From the NCBI GenBank assembly GCA_025210515.1, contig JAOARM010000050.1, positions 91,675 to 155,674 on the forward strand: a stretch of 64,000 nucleotides of DNA. The letters are read 5' to 3'. A program made the position numbers and the translations under genes. Below are positions 19,462 to 28,662 of the stretch, piece after piece. Each line of letters opens with the position of its first letter. Positions within the stretch are counted from its first letter, which is position 1. This DNA is from Vallitalea sp. GTDB taxonomy: Bacteria > Bacillota > Clostridia > Lachnospirales > Vallitaleaceae. The notes under the pieces are model-generated. The model searched no databases and was not told the origin of the DNA. It saw nothing but the letters and a program-made list of their open reading frames with translations.

Positions 19462-20226
19462 GTGTTAGCGATTGATAGAAGAAGAAAAATACTTGATATA
19501 ATTAAAGAAAAAGAAAGTGTAAAAGTTCCAGATCTTAGTAAAAAATTTGATGTTACACTAGAAACAATAAGAAGAGACTTAGAAAAATTAGAAAATGAAG
19601 GGCATATAAAAAGAAGCTACGGCGGAGCAGTTCTTAATAAAAGTACTAATGAAGATATGCCTATTAATATAAGAGAGATAACTAATAAAGACGATAAAAA
19701 TTCAATTGGTAAAGCAGTAGCTGATCTTATTGAAGACGGTGATACTATATTAATGGATTCAAGTACTACTATATTATATGTAGCAAAATATTTAAAAGAT
19801 AAGAAAATAACTATAATAACTAACGCTTTGAAGATACCAATGATATTGGCAGGACATTCCAATATACAGATAATATCAACAGGAGGTACACTAAAAAGCT
19901 CATCTCTATCTTTTGTAGGGCATTGGACTGAATCAGCAATAGAAAAATACTATGTTAATAAAGCAGTACTTAGTTGTAAAGCAATAGATATTGAGCACGG
20001 GATTATGGAACCTCATCAACTAGAAACAGAAGTTAAGAAAACAATGATTAATTCATGTGAAAAAGTAATACTTGCTGCTGATAGTAGCAAATTCAATAGA
20101 AAATCATTTATTAAAGCATATCCACTGGAAACAATAGATATATTAGTAACGGATAAAAGCTTATCTAATAGATGGTTGGAAACGTTAAAAGACGATGGAG
20201 TAGAAGTAATAGAAGTAAAAAAATAA
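19462..20226 (+). CDS. DeoR-family transcriptional regulator (likely fucose regulator)
   Basis: About 254 residues with the standard DeoR layout. The N-terminal winged helix (DRRRKILDIIKEKESVKVPDL, then TLETIRRDLEKLE) is followed by a DeoRC sensor domain with the phosphosugar-binding pattern (DGDTILMDSSTT, ITNAL, GG, AADSSKF). The frame opens at GTG 19444, but the GTG at 19462 gives the canonical MLAIDRRRK start, with AGGTGGGAG upstream, so I use that. These regulators respond to phosphorylated sugars. Its place directly ahead of fucA and the microcompartment cluster suggests it represses that operon until fuculose-1-phosphate or a related intermediate builds up. Confidence 0.85.
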   Translation: MLAIDRRRKILDIIKEKESVKVPDLSKKFDVTLETIRRDLEKLENEGHIKRSYGGAVLNKSTNEDMPINIREITNKDDKNSIGKAVADLIEDGDTILMDSSTTILYVAKYLKDKKITIITNALKIPMILAGHSNIQIISTGGTLKSSSLSFVGHWTESAIEKYYVNKAVLSCKAIDIEHGIMEPHQLETEVKKTMINSCEKVILAADSSKFNRKSFIKAYPLETIDILVTDKSLSNRWLETLKDDGVEVIEVKK

Positions 20227-20280
20227 TGCTATACATAATGGTTTTTATAATCAAATTTAATAAAAACAATATAAAACCAA

Positions 20281-20320
20281 CAAAAACAGTGCAAATATTG
20301 AATAGATGCACTGTTTTTTG
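20281..20320 (+). terminator. Rho-independent terminator
   Basis: CAAAAACAGTGCA pairs with TGCACTGTTTTTTG, with a T-rich tail, and closes the DeoR-type gene before the microcompartment operon promoter. Confidence 0.85.
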
Positions 20321-20332
20321 TTGTAATGTTAC

Positions 20333-20361
20333 TTGACTTATGTTTGGTTTTCTGTTATTAT
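20333..20361 (+). promoter_or_regulatory. Promoter of the fucose microcompartment operon
   Basis: TTGACT (20333-20338) and TATTAT (20356-20361) are 17 bases apart, each one mismatch from consensus. It lies just after the regulator's terminator and 78 bases before fucA. Confidence 0.7.
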
Positions 20362-20368
20362 TTAAGCA

Positions 20369-20406
20369 AACAAAGATAATAAAAGATTAACAAAGAAAAA
20401 CAAACA
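20369..20406. promoter_or_regulatory. Putative DeoR-type operator repeats
   Basis: Three copies of AACAAA(G/C)A at 20369, 20389 and 20399 are spaced 20 and 10 bases apart, so they lie on one face of the helix. They sit directly downstream of the -10 box, a position that would block transcription when bound. The DeoR-type protein encoded just upstream is the natural candidate. Confidence 0.45.
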
Positions 20407-20439
20407 AAAAATTTACTATAATACAAGGAGGATTTTAAT

Positions 20440-21225
20440 ATGTTAGGCGAATATGATGTTAAAAAACAAATGTGTGAAGTTGGTAGAAGAATGTATGATA
20501 GAGGAATGGTTGCTGCAAATGATGGTAACATTAGTGTTAAAATAGCAGATAATGAGTTTTTATGTACACCTACTGGAGTAAGTAAAGGTTTTATGACACC
20601 AGAAATGATATGTAAAGTTGATATTAATGGTAAAGTTCTTCAAGCTAACAAAGGGTTTAAACCTTCATCAGAAATAAAAATGCATTTAAGAGTATACAAA
20701 GAAAGACCAGATGTTAAATCTGTTGTTCATGCACATCCTATGTATGGAACTTCATTTGCTATTGCAGGTATACCTCTTACACAACCTATTATGCCAGAAG
20801 CTGTTATTGCACTTGGTTGTGTTCCTATTGCTGAATACGGTACACCTTCAACTAATGAAATTCCAGATGCAGTAGAAAAATATCTTCAAAACTATGATGC
20901 AGTATTATTAGAAAATCACGGAGCATTATCTTATGGTGATGGCTTAATGAATGCTTACTTCAAAATGGAATCATTAGAATTCTATGCACAATTATTATAT
21001 TTATCAAAACAACTTGGTGGACCAAAAGAATTATCAGATAATCAAGTTCAAACTTTATACGATTTACGTTCAAGCTATGGATTAACTGGTAAACATCCAG
21101 GTAACTTATGTGGAAAAAATGGTTGTGCAGTAACTCCTAAAGAAGTAAAAAAAGAAGAATCAGATAGTGATTTAAGTGCAGTTATTGCAGAAGTAACAAA
21201 AAGAGTTATTGAACAATTAAAATAA
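20440..21225 (+). CDS. fucA: L-fuculose-1-phosphate aldolase with encapsulation-type C-terminus
   Basis: This class II aldolase splits L-fuculose-1-phosphate to DHAP and L-lactaldehyde. Zinc ligands H97, H99 and H160 and catalytic E78 correspond, with a constant offset of five, to H92, H94, H155 and E73 of E. coli FucA. The 261-residue protein is longer than that enzyme (215). The extra part is a CGKNGC stretch, a charged linker (KEVKKEESDSDL) and a final amphipathic helix (SAVIAEVTKRVIEQLK), the layout of a microcompartment-targeting peptide. C-terminal extensions of this type are known on aldolases of clostridial fucose/rhamnose compartments. It is the first gene of the shell operon. Confidence 0.95.
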   Translation: MLGEYDVKKQMCEVGRRMYDRGMVAANDGNISVKIADNEFLCTPTGVSKGFMTPEMICKVDINGKVLQANKGFKPSSEIKMHLRVYKERPDVKSVVHAHPMYGTSFAIAGIPLTQPIMPEAVIALGCVPIAEYGTPSTNEIPDAVEKYLQNYDAVLLENHGALSYGDGLMNAYFKMESLEFYAQLLYLSKQLGGPKELSDNQVQTLYDLRSSYGLTGKHPGNLCGKNGCAVTPKEVKKEESDSDLSAVIAEVTKRVIEQLK

Positions 21226-21254
21226 ATCCCTTCATTGTAAGGAGAGAATAAAAT

Positions 21255-22919
21255 ATGAAACGTTCAAAAAGATTTGAAGTATTAGATAAGAGAGACGTCA
21301 ATCAAGACGGGTATATAAATGAATGGCCAGAAAAAGGATTTATAGCTATGAATAGCCCTCTTGATCCTAAACCATCTATTAAAGTATCCAACGGGATAAT
21401 AACTACAATGGATGGGATAGAAAGAAAAGATTTTGATTTTATTGACCAATTTATAGCTGATTATGCTATTAATTCAGATATAACAGAACAAATGATGGCG
21501 ATTGATTCTCTAGATATAGCTAGAAGATTAGTTGATATACATATTAAAAGAGAAGAAATTATTCAGATTGTATCAGGACTCACTCCAGCAAAGATTTGTG
21601 AAGTTGTAGGACACTTAAATGTTGTAGAGATGATGATGGCAATGCAGAAGATGAGAGCAAGAAAATCTCCTGCTAACCAAGCTCATATAACTAATCTAAA
21701 AGATAATCCAGTTCAAATTGCCGCAGATGCAGCAGAAGGTGCTTTAAGAGGTTTTGCAGAAGAAGAAACAACAGTTGCAGTAGCTAGATATGCACCATTT
21801 AATGCTATAGCATTGCTAATTGGAGCTCAAGTTGGGCGAAGAGGCGTATTAACTCAATGTGCAGTAGAAGAAGCTATTGAACTAGATCTTGGAATTAGAG
21901 GACTAACAACTTATGCAGAAACAATATCTGTATATGGAACAGAATCTGTTTTTGTTGACGGAGATGATACACCCTACTCAAAAGCTTTTCTAGCATCAGC
22001 TTATGCTTCTAGAGGATTGAAAATGCGATTCACATCAGGTACAGGTTCAGAAGTACTTATGGGAAATGCAGAAAGCAAATCAATGCTTTATCTTGAGACA
22101 CGTTGTATATTAGTAACAAAAGGTGCTGGAGTACAAGGACTTCAAAATGGTTCTGTAAGTTGTATTGGAATACCTGCTTCTGTACCATCAGGAATTAGGG
22201 CAGTACTTGCAGAAAACCTAATTGCAGCTATGTTGGATTTAGAAGTTGCTTCTTCTAATGATCAGAGTTTCACTCATTCAGATCAGAGAAGAACAGCACG
22301 AACTATGATGCAGTTTCTACCTGGTACAGACTTTATTTTCTCAGGATATAGTGGTACACCTAATTATGATAATATGTTTGCAGGTGCTAACTTCGACGCA
22401 GAAGATTTTGATGATTATAATGTTCTGCAAAGAGATTTGATGGTTGATGGAGGACTAAGACCAGTCAAAGAAGAAGAAGTAATTAAAACAAGAAGAAAAG
22501 CGGCAAAAGCTCTGCAAGGAGTATTCTTAGAACTAGGATTACCAACAATTACAGATGAAGAAGTAGAAGCGGCAGCTTATGCACATGGTAGTAAAGATAT
22601 GCCAGATAGAGATATATTAGCTGATCTTGCAGCTATTGACGATATGATGAATAGAGGAATTACTGGACTTGATATTGTAAAAGCTTTGTATAACTCTTCT
22701 CATGAAGATGTTGCAAAAAGTGTACTTAATATGCTCAAGCAAAGAATATCTGGTAATTACCTTCATACTTCAGCAATACTTGATGACAGTTTTAATGTTA
22801 TAAGTGCAGTTAATCATAAAAATGATTATATGGGGCCAGGAACTGGATATAGAATACCAGAAAAAAGATGGCAAGAAATAAAAGATATCCCTCATATTAT
22901 TAATTTAGATGATTTATAA
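21255..22919 (+). CDS. pduC: Propanediol dehydratase, large subunit (B12-dependent)
   Basis: At 554 residues it matches the PduC/GldA large subunit (about 554). The opening MKRSKRFEVLDKRDVNQDGYINEWPEKGF and the blocks ASSNDQSFTHSDQRRTAR and PGTDFIFSGYS are hallmarks of coenzyme-B12-dependent diol and glycerol dehydratases. It converts 1,2-propanediol to propionaldehyde by a radical mechanism. It follows fucA by 29 bases and is followed by the medium and small subunits. Dehydration of propanediol made from lactaldehyde is the natural role here. Glycerol could also be used, since the two enzyme groups cannot be separated by eye. Confidence 0.95.
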   Translation: MKRSKRFEVLDKRDVNQDGYINEWPEKGFIAMNSPLDPKPSIKVSNGIITTMDGIERKDFDFIDQFIADYAINSDITEQMMAIDSLDIARRLVDIHIKREEIIQIVSGLTPAKICEVVGHLNVVEMMMAMQKMRARKSPANQAHITNLKDNPVQIAADAAEGALRGFAEEETTVAVARYAPFNAIALLIGAQVGRRGVLTQCAVEEAIELDLGIRGLTTYAETISVYGTESVFVDGDDTPYSKAFLASAYASRGLKMRFTSGTGSEVLMGNAESKSMLYLETRCILVTKGAGVQGLQNGSVSCIGIPASVPSGIRAVLAENLIAAMLDLEVASSNDQSFTHSDQRRTARTMMQFLPGTDFIFSGYSGTPNYDNMFAGANFDAEDFDDYNVLQRDLMVDGGLRPVKEEEVIKTRRKAAKALQGVFLELGLPTITDEEVEAAAYAHGSKDMPDRDILADLAAIDDMMNRGITGLDIVKALYNSSHEDVAKSVLNMLKQRISGNYLHTSAILDDSFNVISAVNHKNDYMGPGTGYRIPEKRWQEIKDIPHIINLDDL

Positions 22920-22932
22920 AGGTGGTGAAGGT

Positions 22933-23580
22933 GTGGAACTGTCGAATGAACTAATTGAACAGATTACCAAATTAGTGATACAAGAAATTAATAAAAGTAA
23001 GAATGTAGTAAATAAAGAAAGTAAAACATTAGATTCTGTTCCTTCAATATTTAATGATATTAAAGTAGCAGAAAGAGGAGTTAATAGAAAAGAAGTAGCA
23101 ATAGGTGTGGGCCCTGCTTTTGGAAGTATTATAACAAAAACTATAAACGATTTACAACACAAACAAGTTATAAAAGAGATAATGGCAGGTATAGAAGAAG
23201 AAGGAATGATTCCTAGATTAATAAGGGTTAATAAATCATCTGATGTAGCTTTTATTGGTAAGGAAGCAGCTAGGTTATCGGGATCTGGAATATCCATAGG
23301 AATCCAATCAAAAGGAACATCAATTATTCATCAAAAAGATCTCTACCCACTTACTAATTTAGAATTATTTCCACAAGCACCACTTCTTACTCTAGAGACT
23401 TATAGACAAATAGGTAAAAATGCAGCTAAGTATGCTAAAGGAGCTTTAGTTAAACCGATTGAAAGTAAAAACGATTCTACTATAAGAGCCAAATATCAAG
23501 TAAAAGCTGCATTAATGCATACAAAAGAAACGGAATATGTTGTTAACGGAGGAAACTCTATAGATATAACATTAAGCTAA
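22933..23580 (+). CDS. pduD: Propanediol dehydratase, medium subunit, with encapsulation peptide
   Basis: The frame opens at 22909 inside the end of pduC, but the GTG at 22933 has AAAGGTGGTGAAG directly upstream, so the product is about 215 residues. It begins with an amphipathic helix (MELSNELIEQITKLVIQEI) and a polar linker. This is the known targeting peptide position in PduD, which carries the whole dehydratase into the shell. The core (GVGPAFGSIITKTI, EEEGMIPRLIRV, GKEAARLSGSGISIGIQSKGT) matches medium subunits. It lies between the large and small subunit genes. Confidence 0.92.
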   Translation: MELSNELIEQITKLVIQEINKSKNVVNKESKTLDSVPSIFNDIKVAERGVNRKEVAIGVGPAFGSIITKTINDLQHKQVIKEIMAGIEEEGMIPRLIRVNKSSDVAFIGKEAARLSGSGISIGIQSKGTSIIHQKDLYPLTNLELFPQAPLLTLETYRQIGKNAAKYAKGALVKPIESKNDSTIRAKYQVKAALMHTKETEYVVNGGNSIDITLS

Positions 23581-23634
23581 TAGAATGCATCATATATAGT
23601 CTAATAATCTTAATAGGGAAAGGAATGAAAGTTA

Positions 23635-24024
23635 ATGATAGAGTACCCTTTGCCAAAAGATAAGGTAAAAAGTAATACTGGTAAAAAGCTAGATGATATT
23701 AATATGAATAATGTATTAAATGGTACTATAACTCCAGAAGATATTAAGATTTCAAAAGAAACGTTAAAACTCCAAGGAGAAATAGCTAAACAAGCTGGTA
23801 AAAAGCAACTTCAACAAAACTTTGATAGAGCAAGTGAATTAATCAATGTAGAAGATGATCTAATACTTGAGATATATGATAAGCTTAGACCAAATAGAGC
23901 TACAAAAGATGAATTATTACAATATGTAAATGTATTAGAAACAAAATATAAAGCAAATAAATGTGCTGATTTTTTAAGAGATGCTATAGAGGTTTATGAG
24001 CGAAGAGGTATTTTGATAAAATAA
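23635..24024 (+). CDS. pduE: Propanediol dehydratase, small subunit
   Basis: The 129-residue protein holds the small-subunit core (YPLPKDKVKSNTGKKLDDI, LKLQGEIAKQAGKKQL, RASELINVEDDLILEIYDKLRPNRAT). It is much shorter than Salmonella PduE (173) because it lacks the N-terminal extension of some 35-40 residues. In this respect it resembles glycerol dehydratase small subunits. Targeting would then rest on the PduD helix alone. It is the third gene of the dehydratase set, in the conserved C-D-E order. Confidence 0.92.
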   Translation: MIEYPLPKDKVKSNTGKKLDDINMNNVLNGTITPEDIKISKETLKLQGEIAKQAGKKQLQQNFDRASELINVEDDLILEIYDKLRPNRATKDELLQYVNVLETKYKANKCADFLRDAIEVYERRGILIK

Positions 24025-24062
24025 GTAATTCAACTTATAGCACAATGATAAGGTGATAAGAG

Positions 24063-25871
24063 ATGAAGTATATAGCAGGTGTTGATATAGGTAATTCGAC
24101 TACAGAAGTTTGCATTGGACATATTAATGATAAAGGTATGTTAAAATTTTTATCAAGTGCTAGTGTAGATACTACTGGTACAAAAGGTACTACAGCTAAT
24201 GTAGCAGGAATTAAAAATGCATTAAATATTGCTATGAATAAGATAAATAAAACAAGTAATGATTTATCTGTAATCAGAATTAATGAGGCAGCTCCAGTAA
24301 TAGGAGATACAGCTATGGAAACTATTACAGAAACAATTATTACTGAGTCTACAATGATAGGACATAATCCAGATACGCCTGCTGGAGCAGGAATAGGTAA
24401 AGGATACATATATCCAATTGATGATATAGAAAAATTATCTAATAATAAGCAATATATTTGTTTGATTCCAAAACACATTAATTATGAAGAAGCAGCTAAT
24501 AAGCTTAACATATTAATGAAGAAATATGAAATAACAGCTATAGTTATTCAAAGTGACGAAGCAGTTCTTACATATAATAGATTAGATAAAAAAGTACCAA
24601 TAGTTGATGAAGTAAAATATATTGATAAAATACCAATAGGGATGAAGGCGGTAGTAGAAGTGGCACCACAAGGACACACTATTAATAAGCTATCTAATCC
24701 ATATGGAATTGCATCTATATTTAACTTAAACGCTGATGAAACTAAATATGTAGTACCAATAGCAAAAAGTTTTGTAGGAAGTAGATCAGCAATATTTATT
24801 AGAACTCCTAAAGGTTCAGTAAAAGAACAAGCGATTAAAGCAGGAGAATTAACTATATATGGTGAGAAATTAATAGAAAAAGTACAGATTGATCTAGGTG
24901 CAAAAGAAGTAATGAAAGCATGTAATAATGTATCTCCTATAATTGATGTAGAAGGTGAATCAGGTACTAATATTGGTAAAATGATTGATGAAATCAAGAA
25001 AAACATGCATAAGCTCACAGGAAATAGTAACAATGTTAAAATTAGAGATATTTTAGCGGTTGATACAATGATTCCTGTAGATGTAAAAGGAGCATTAGCA
25101 GGAGAAGTTTCTATGGAAAATGCTGTTGGAATTGCAGCTATGGTGAAAACAGAACATTTACCTATGGAAAACATTGCCAATATGCTACAAAAAGATACAG
25201 GAGTATACGTTAAGATTGCAGGAGTAGAAGCGGTTATGGCTTCATTAGGTGCATTGACTACACCAGGAACAAAACTTCCTATTGCAATACTAGATTTAGG
25301 TGGAGGTTCTACAGATGCCGCTATATTAGATGAAAGTGGAACAGTCAAATCTGTACATTTAGCAGGTGCTGGACAATTAATAACAATGTTAATTAATACA
25401 GAGTTAGGACTTAGAGACTTTACATTAGCAGAAAATATTAAACGTCATCCATTAGCAAAAGTTGAAAGTTTATTTCATATAAGAATGGAAAACAAAGAAA
25501 TAAACTTTTACGGTGAACCTTTATCACCAAAATTATTTGGAAAAGTAGTTGTTCTAACAGATAAAGCTATGATTCCTATTAATAACAATTTGACAATGGA
25601 AAAGATAATTGAAGTAAGAAAATCAATCAAACAGAAAGTTTTTGTTGATAATGCTATAAGAGCACTTACTCAGATTGCACCTAATGGGCAGCTAAGAAAC
25701 ATTCCTAATATTGTATTAGTTGGAGGAAGTGCATTGGATTTTGAAATACCAGATATGATTTTACATGAATTATCAAAACATAAAATTGTATCAGGTAGAG
25801 GAAATATAAGAAATTGTGAAGGCCCTAGAAATGCAGTGGCAACAGGCTTATTAATGTCTTATAAAGGCTAG
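24063..25871 (+). CDS. pduG: Diol dehydratase reactivase, large subunit
   Basis: The 602-residue protein has the actin/Hsp70-like ATPase start (AGVDIGNSTTEV), the block NPDTPAGAGIGKG, a phosphate loop (LDLGGGSTDAAILDE) and the C-terminal VLVGGSALDFEIP, as in PduG/DdrA. With PduH it releases damaged cobalamin from inactivated dehydratase in an ATP-dependent way. It directly follows pduE by 38 bases with AAGGTGAT upstream of the ATG. Long shadow frames on the other strand come from its composition and are not genes. Confidence 0.95.
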   Translation: MKYIAGVDIGNSTTEVCIGHINDKGMLKFLSSASVDTTGTKGTTANVAGIKNALNIAMNKINKTSNDLSVIRINEAAPVIGDTAMETITETIITESTMIGHNPDTPAGAGIGKGYIYPIDDIEKLSNNKQYICLIPKHINYEEAANKLNILMKKYEITAIVIQSDEAVLTYNRLDKKVPIVDEVKYIDKIPIGMKAVVEVAPQGHTINKLSNPYGIASIFNLNADETKYVVPIAKSFVGSRSAIFIRTPKGSVKEQAIKAGELTIYGEKLIEKVQIDLGAKEVMKACNNVSPIIDVEGESGTNIGKMIDEIKKNMHKLTGNSNNVKIRDILAVDTMIPVDVKGALAGEVSMENAVGIAAMVKTEHLPMENIANMLQKDTGVYVKIAGVEAVMASLGALTTPGTKLPIAILDLGGGSTDAAILDESGTVKSVHLAGAGQLITMLINTELGLRDFTLAENIKRHPLAKVESLFHIRMENKEINFYGEPLSPKLFGKVVVLTDKAMIPINNNLTMEKIIEVRKSIKQKVFVDNAIRALTQIAPNGQLRNIPNIVLVGGSALDFEIPDMILHELSKHKIVSGRGNIRNCEGPRNAVATGLLMSYKG

Positions 25872-25896
25872 CAAAAAATACCTTGAAGGTGAAATT

Positions 25897-26232
25897 ATGG
25901 AGCATTGCAGACCAGAAATTAATGTATGTTATTCAAAAGAAAATATTAAGCTAATAAAATATATAAAAGCAGGAATCGAAGAAGAAGGACTTTTTACTCA
26001 TTGTTATGAAGTATTAGAAGATAATAGCATTAAGTTAGCTTATGAAGCTTCTAAAAGTTCATTATTAGGAGTAGGAATTAGCGTTATTAAACAAGAAGCA
26101 GTTTTACATATATACGATTTAAAAGAAGATAAGCCAATATATATTATTAATGTTGATAACAATGAAAAATTAAAAATTCTAGGTAGCAATGCCGCAAGAT
26201 ACGTCAAGAGAATAGCTTTTAAAGAATTATAA
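25897..26232 (+). CDS. pduH: Diol dehydratase reactivase, small subunit
   Basis: This 111-residue protein is of usual length for PduH/DdrB. It shares the beta-subunit-like pattern of the dehydratase medium subunit (IKAGIEEEGLFTHCYEVLED, LLGVGISVIKQEAVLHI, LGSNAARYVKRIAF). That is expected because it swaps with PduD during reactivation. It follows pduG by 25 bases. Confidence 0.92.
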   Translation: MEHCRPEINVCYSKENIKLIKYIKAGIEEEGLFTHCYEVLEDNSIKLAYEASKSSLLGVGISVIKQEAVLHIYDLKEDKPIYIINVDNNEKLKILGSNAARYVKRIAFKEL

Positions 26233-26259
26233 AGTTAGTGCGGAAGGACCGATGCTAAT

Positions 26260-27249
26260 ATGGAAAAATTTAATCATGTTTTTACTAAGCAAGGCGATAA
26301 AGGATATACAAAGTTATATAATGGTACAAAAGTAGATAAAGATAATATTTTTATTGAAGCAAACGGACATCTTGACGAATTAACATCTTACATAGGATTA
26401 GTAAAAAGCAAATTAGAAGATAAAAAGCTGGTTCAGCAGATGGAAGCAATACAAAATCAACTAATTGTTGTTATGGGTGTTGTAGCAGGATTAGATAATA
26501 AAATTGATATACAATCAGAATTAGATAAAATTGAATCATGGATAATAGAATACGAAAAGAAATATCCAAAGCAAACTAGTTTCGTACTACCAGGAAAATG
26601 TGAATTATCGGCTCATATAGATATAGCAAGAACGATTTGCCGTCGTGCTGAGAGAAATCTAGTAAAGTGTTTAAGAGAAAGCAATATAGACGATAGTCTT
26701 CCTAAATATATTAATAGATTATCCGATTATTTTCATGTGGTAGCAAGATATATTGAGTTTGTACAAGTGATTGATGAAAAAGTAAAAGAGATTATATGGA
26801 GCGCTGATTGCAAAGTGATAAATAACAAATTAAATGATATTAATCTAGAGCAAGCGAAAAAGATAATGGATGGCGTTCAACAAAAAGCCTCTGAAATGGG
26901 TATTAATGTAGTAATAGCTATAAGTAACAAAGATGGAAATCCTATTGCAGTTCATGTAATGGATAATGCATATATTGCAAGTTATGATATAGCAGTAAAC
27001 AAAGCATTTACTTCAGTAAGTTTGAAAATGACTACTGAGAAGCTAAGTGAATTAGCAAAACCAGATGGTTCATTATATGGAATACAGTTTACTAATAATG
27101 GACGAATAGTTATTTTCGGAGGAGGAACTCCTCTTATCTATGAAGATAGCATAATTGGTGGTCTGGGAGTTAGTGGAGGAAGTGCTGAAGAAGATACATT
27201 ATTAGCTAATTATGGAGCAGACCTAATACGAAAGGAGTGGAACAGGTAG
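26260..27249 (+). CDS. pduO: PduO-type cob(I)alamin adenosyltransferase fused to GlcG/HbpS-like domain
   Basis: The 329-residue protein joins two domains. Residues 1 to about 185 are a PduO-type adenosyltransferase (KQGDKGYTKLYNG for ATP binding, TICRRAERNLVKC for the active site), which makes adenosylcobalamin for the dehydratase. Residues about 193-329 are a GlcG/HbpS-like domain (LEQAKKIMDGVQQKASEMG, ending in GGLGVSGGSAEEDT), as in Salmonella PduO, where this domain has been reported to bind haem. Its stop TAG overlaps the GTG start of the next gene (TAGTG), so translation is probably coupled. No corrin reductase PduS lies in the operon. Confidence 0.93.
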   Translation: MEKFNHVFTKQGDKGYTKLYNGTKVDKDNIFIEANGHLDELTSYIGLVKSKLEDKKLVQQMEAIQNQLIVVMGVVAGLDNKIDIQSELDKIESWIIEYEKKYPKQTSFVLPGKCELSAHIDIARTICRRAERNLVKCLRESNIDDSLPKYINRLSDYFHVVARYIEFVQVIDEKVKEIIWSADCKVINNKLNDINLEQAKKIMDGVQQKASEMGINVVIAISNKDGNPIAVHVMDNAYIASYDIAVNKAFTSVSLKMTTEKLSELAKPDGSLYGIQFTNNGRIVIFGGGTPLIYEDSIIGGLGVSGGSAEEDTLLANYGADLIRKEWNR

Positions 27250-28646
27250 TGAATAATATTGATATTGAATCAATTGTAAAAAGTGTTATAATAAATATGC
27301 AAAGTGACAAAGTAAGTACTAATAACACTTTAAATGGTGTTTTCGATAAAATGGAAGATGCAATAGATGCTAGTATCGAAGCACAAAAAGTAGTTAGACA
27401 ATTACCATTAGAGTTTAGAGAAAAAATAATAGATAACATTAGAAAGAAAACAATCCAACATGCTGAAAAATTTGCAGAGCTTGGAGTAAAAGAAACAGGA
27501 ATGGGACGTATAGGTGATAAAGTCCTAAAGCATAAATTAGTTGCAGAAAAAACACCAGGTACTGAAGATATTAAAACAGTAGCATGGTCAGGAGATAGAG
27601 GATTGACTCTAGTAGAGCAAGGACCTTTTGGTGTTATTGGAGCAATTACTCCATCAACTAATCCAAGTGAAACAGTTATCTGTAATACAATAGGAATGAT
27701 TGCAGGTGGTAACACAGTTGTATTTAATCCTCATCCAGGAGCAATAGGAGTATCTAATTACGCAGTTAATCTTGTTAATGAAGCTTCTGTAGAAGTAGGT
27801 GGACCTAATAATATAGCAGTATCTGTTGCAAAGCCAACTCTTGAAACTGCTGATATTATGTTTAAGCATAAAAACATTCAGTTATTAGTTGCAACAGGTG
27901 GTCCAGGAGTTGTTACAGCAGTATTATCATCAGGTAGAAGAGCAATCGGAGCTGGAGCAGGTAATCCTCCTGTAGTTGTTGATGAAACAGCAGATATTAG
28001 AAAAGCTGCTTATGATATATATAACGGAGCTACATTTGACAATAACTTACCATGTATTGCAGAAAAAGAAGTTATTGTTGTAGCAGAAGTAGCTGATGAA
28101 TTAATATATTATATGCAAGAAGCTGGAAGTTATATGATTACTGGTGATGAAATTGATAGATTAGCTAAGACAGTATTAGTTAATAAAAATGGAAAATTAG
28201 TAATTAATCGTGACTATGTAGGAAAAGATGCAAGTTATATATTAAGCGCTATAGGAATAAATGTAGATGATAATACAAGATGTATTATATTTGAAGCAGA
28301 CGGAGATCATCCTTTAGTTGTAGAAGAACTTATGATGCCAATACTTGGAATAGTAAGAGTAGAAGATGTAGATAAAGCTATTGATCTTGCAGTAAGCCTT
28401 GAGCATGGCAATCGTCATTCAGCACATATGCATTCTAAAAATGTAGATAATCTTACTAAGTATGGACAACGTATAGATACAGCAATATTTGTAAAAAATG
28501 CTCCATCTTATGCGGCATTAGGTTTTGGTGGAGAAGGTTATTGTACATTTACAATTGCTAGTAGAACAGGTGAAGGACTTACATCTGCAAGTTCATTCAC
28601 TAAAAACAGAAGATGCGTTATGGCAGAAAGCTTATGCATTAGATAA
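27249..28646 (+). CDS. pduP: CoA-acylating propionaldehyde dehydrogenase with encapsulation peptide
   Basis: The GTG at 27249 is chosen over the one at 27237, which overlaps its own AAAGGAG site. The product is 465 residues. The N-terminal helix NNIDIESIVKSVIINM and a polar linker form a targeting peptide of the type proven for PduP. The aldehyde dehydrogenase core has the EXG-rich GPFGVIGAITPSTNPSET block and the catalytic Cys269 in NNLPCIAEKEV. It turns propionaldehyde plus CoA into propionyl-CoA with NADH formation inside the shell. The first bases of the gene are nearly identical to the start of the next gene (28663). Confidence 0.95.
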   Translation: MNNIDIESIVKSVIINMQSDKVSTNNTLNGVFDKMEDAIDASIEAQKVVRQLPLEFREKIIDNIRKKTIQHAEKFAELGVKETGMGRIGDKVLKHKLVAEKTPGTEDIKTVAWSGDRGLTLVEQGPFGVIGAITPSTNPSETVICNTIGMIAGGNTVVFNPHPGAIGVSNYAVNLVNEASVEVGGPNNIAVSVAKPTLETADIMFKHKNIQLLVATGGPGVVTAVLSSGRRAIGAGAGNPPVVVDETADIRKAAYDIYNGATFDNNLPCIAEKEVIVVAEVADELIYYMQEAGSYMITGDEIDRLAKTVLVNKNGKLVINRDYVGKDASYILSAIGINVDDNTRCIIFEADGDHPLVVEELMMPILGIVRVEDVDKAIDLAVSLEHGNRHSAHMHSKNVDNLTKYGQRIDTAIFVKNAPSYAALGFGGEGYCTFTIASRTGEGLTSASSFTKNRRCVMAESLCIR

Positions 28647-28662
28647 TAAAGGAGATGAGCTA

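Noticed and set aside
20227..20439. Cobalamin riboswitch before the B12-dependent operon
   Set aside because: I looked for the B12 box and the long multi-stem leader. The gap contains only a terminator, a promoter and AACAAA repeats.
24548..25348. 266-codon frame on the minus strand inside pduG
   Set aside because: It lies wholly within the well-supported pduG gene and has no site of its own. It is a compositional shadow.
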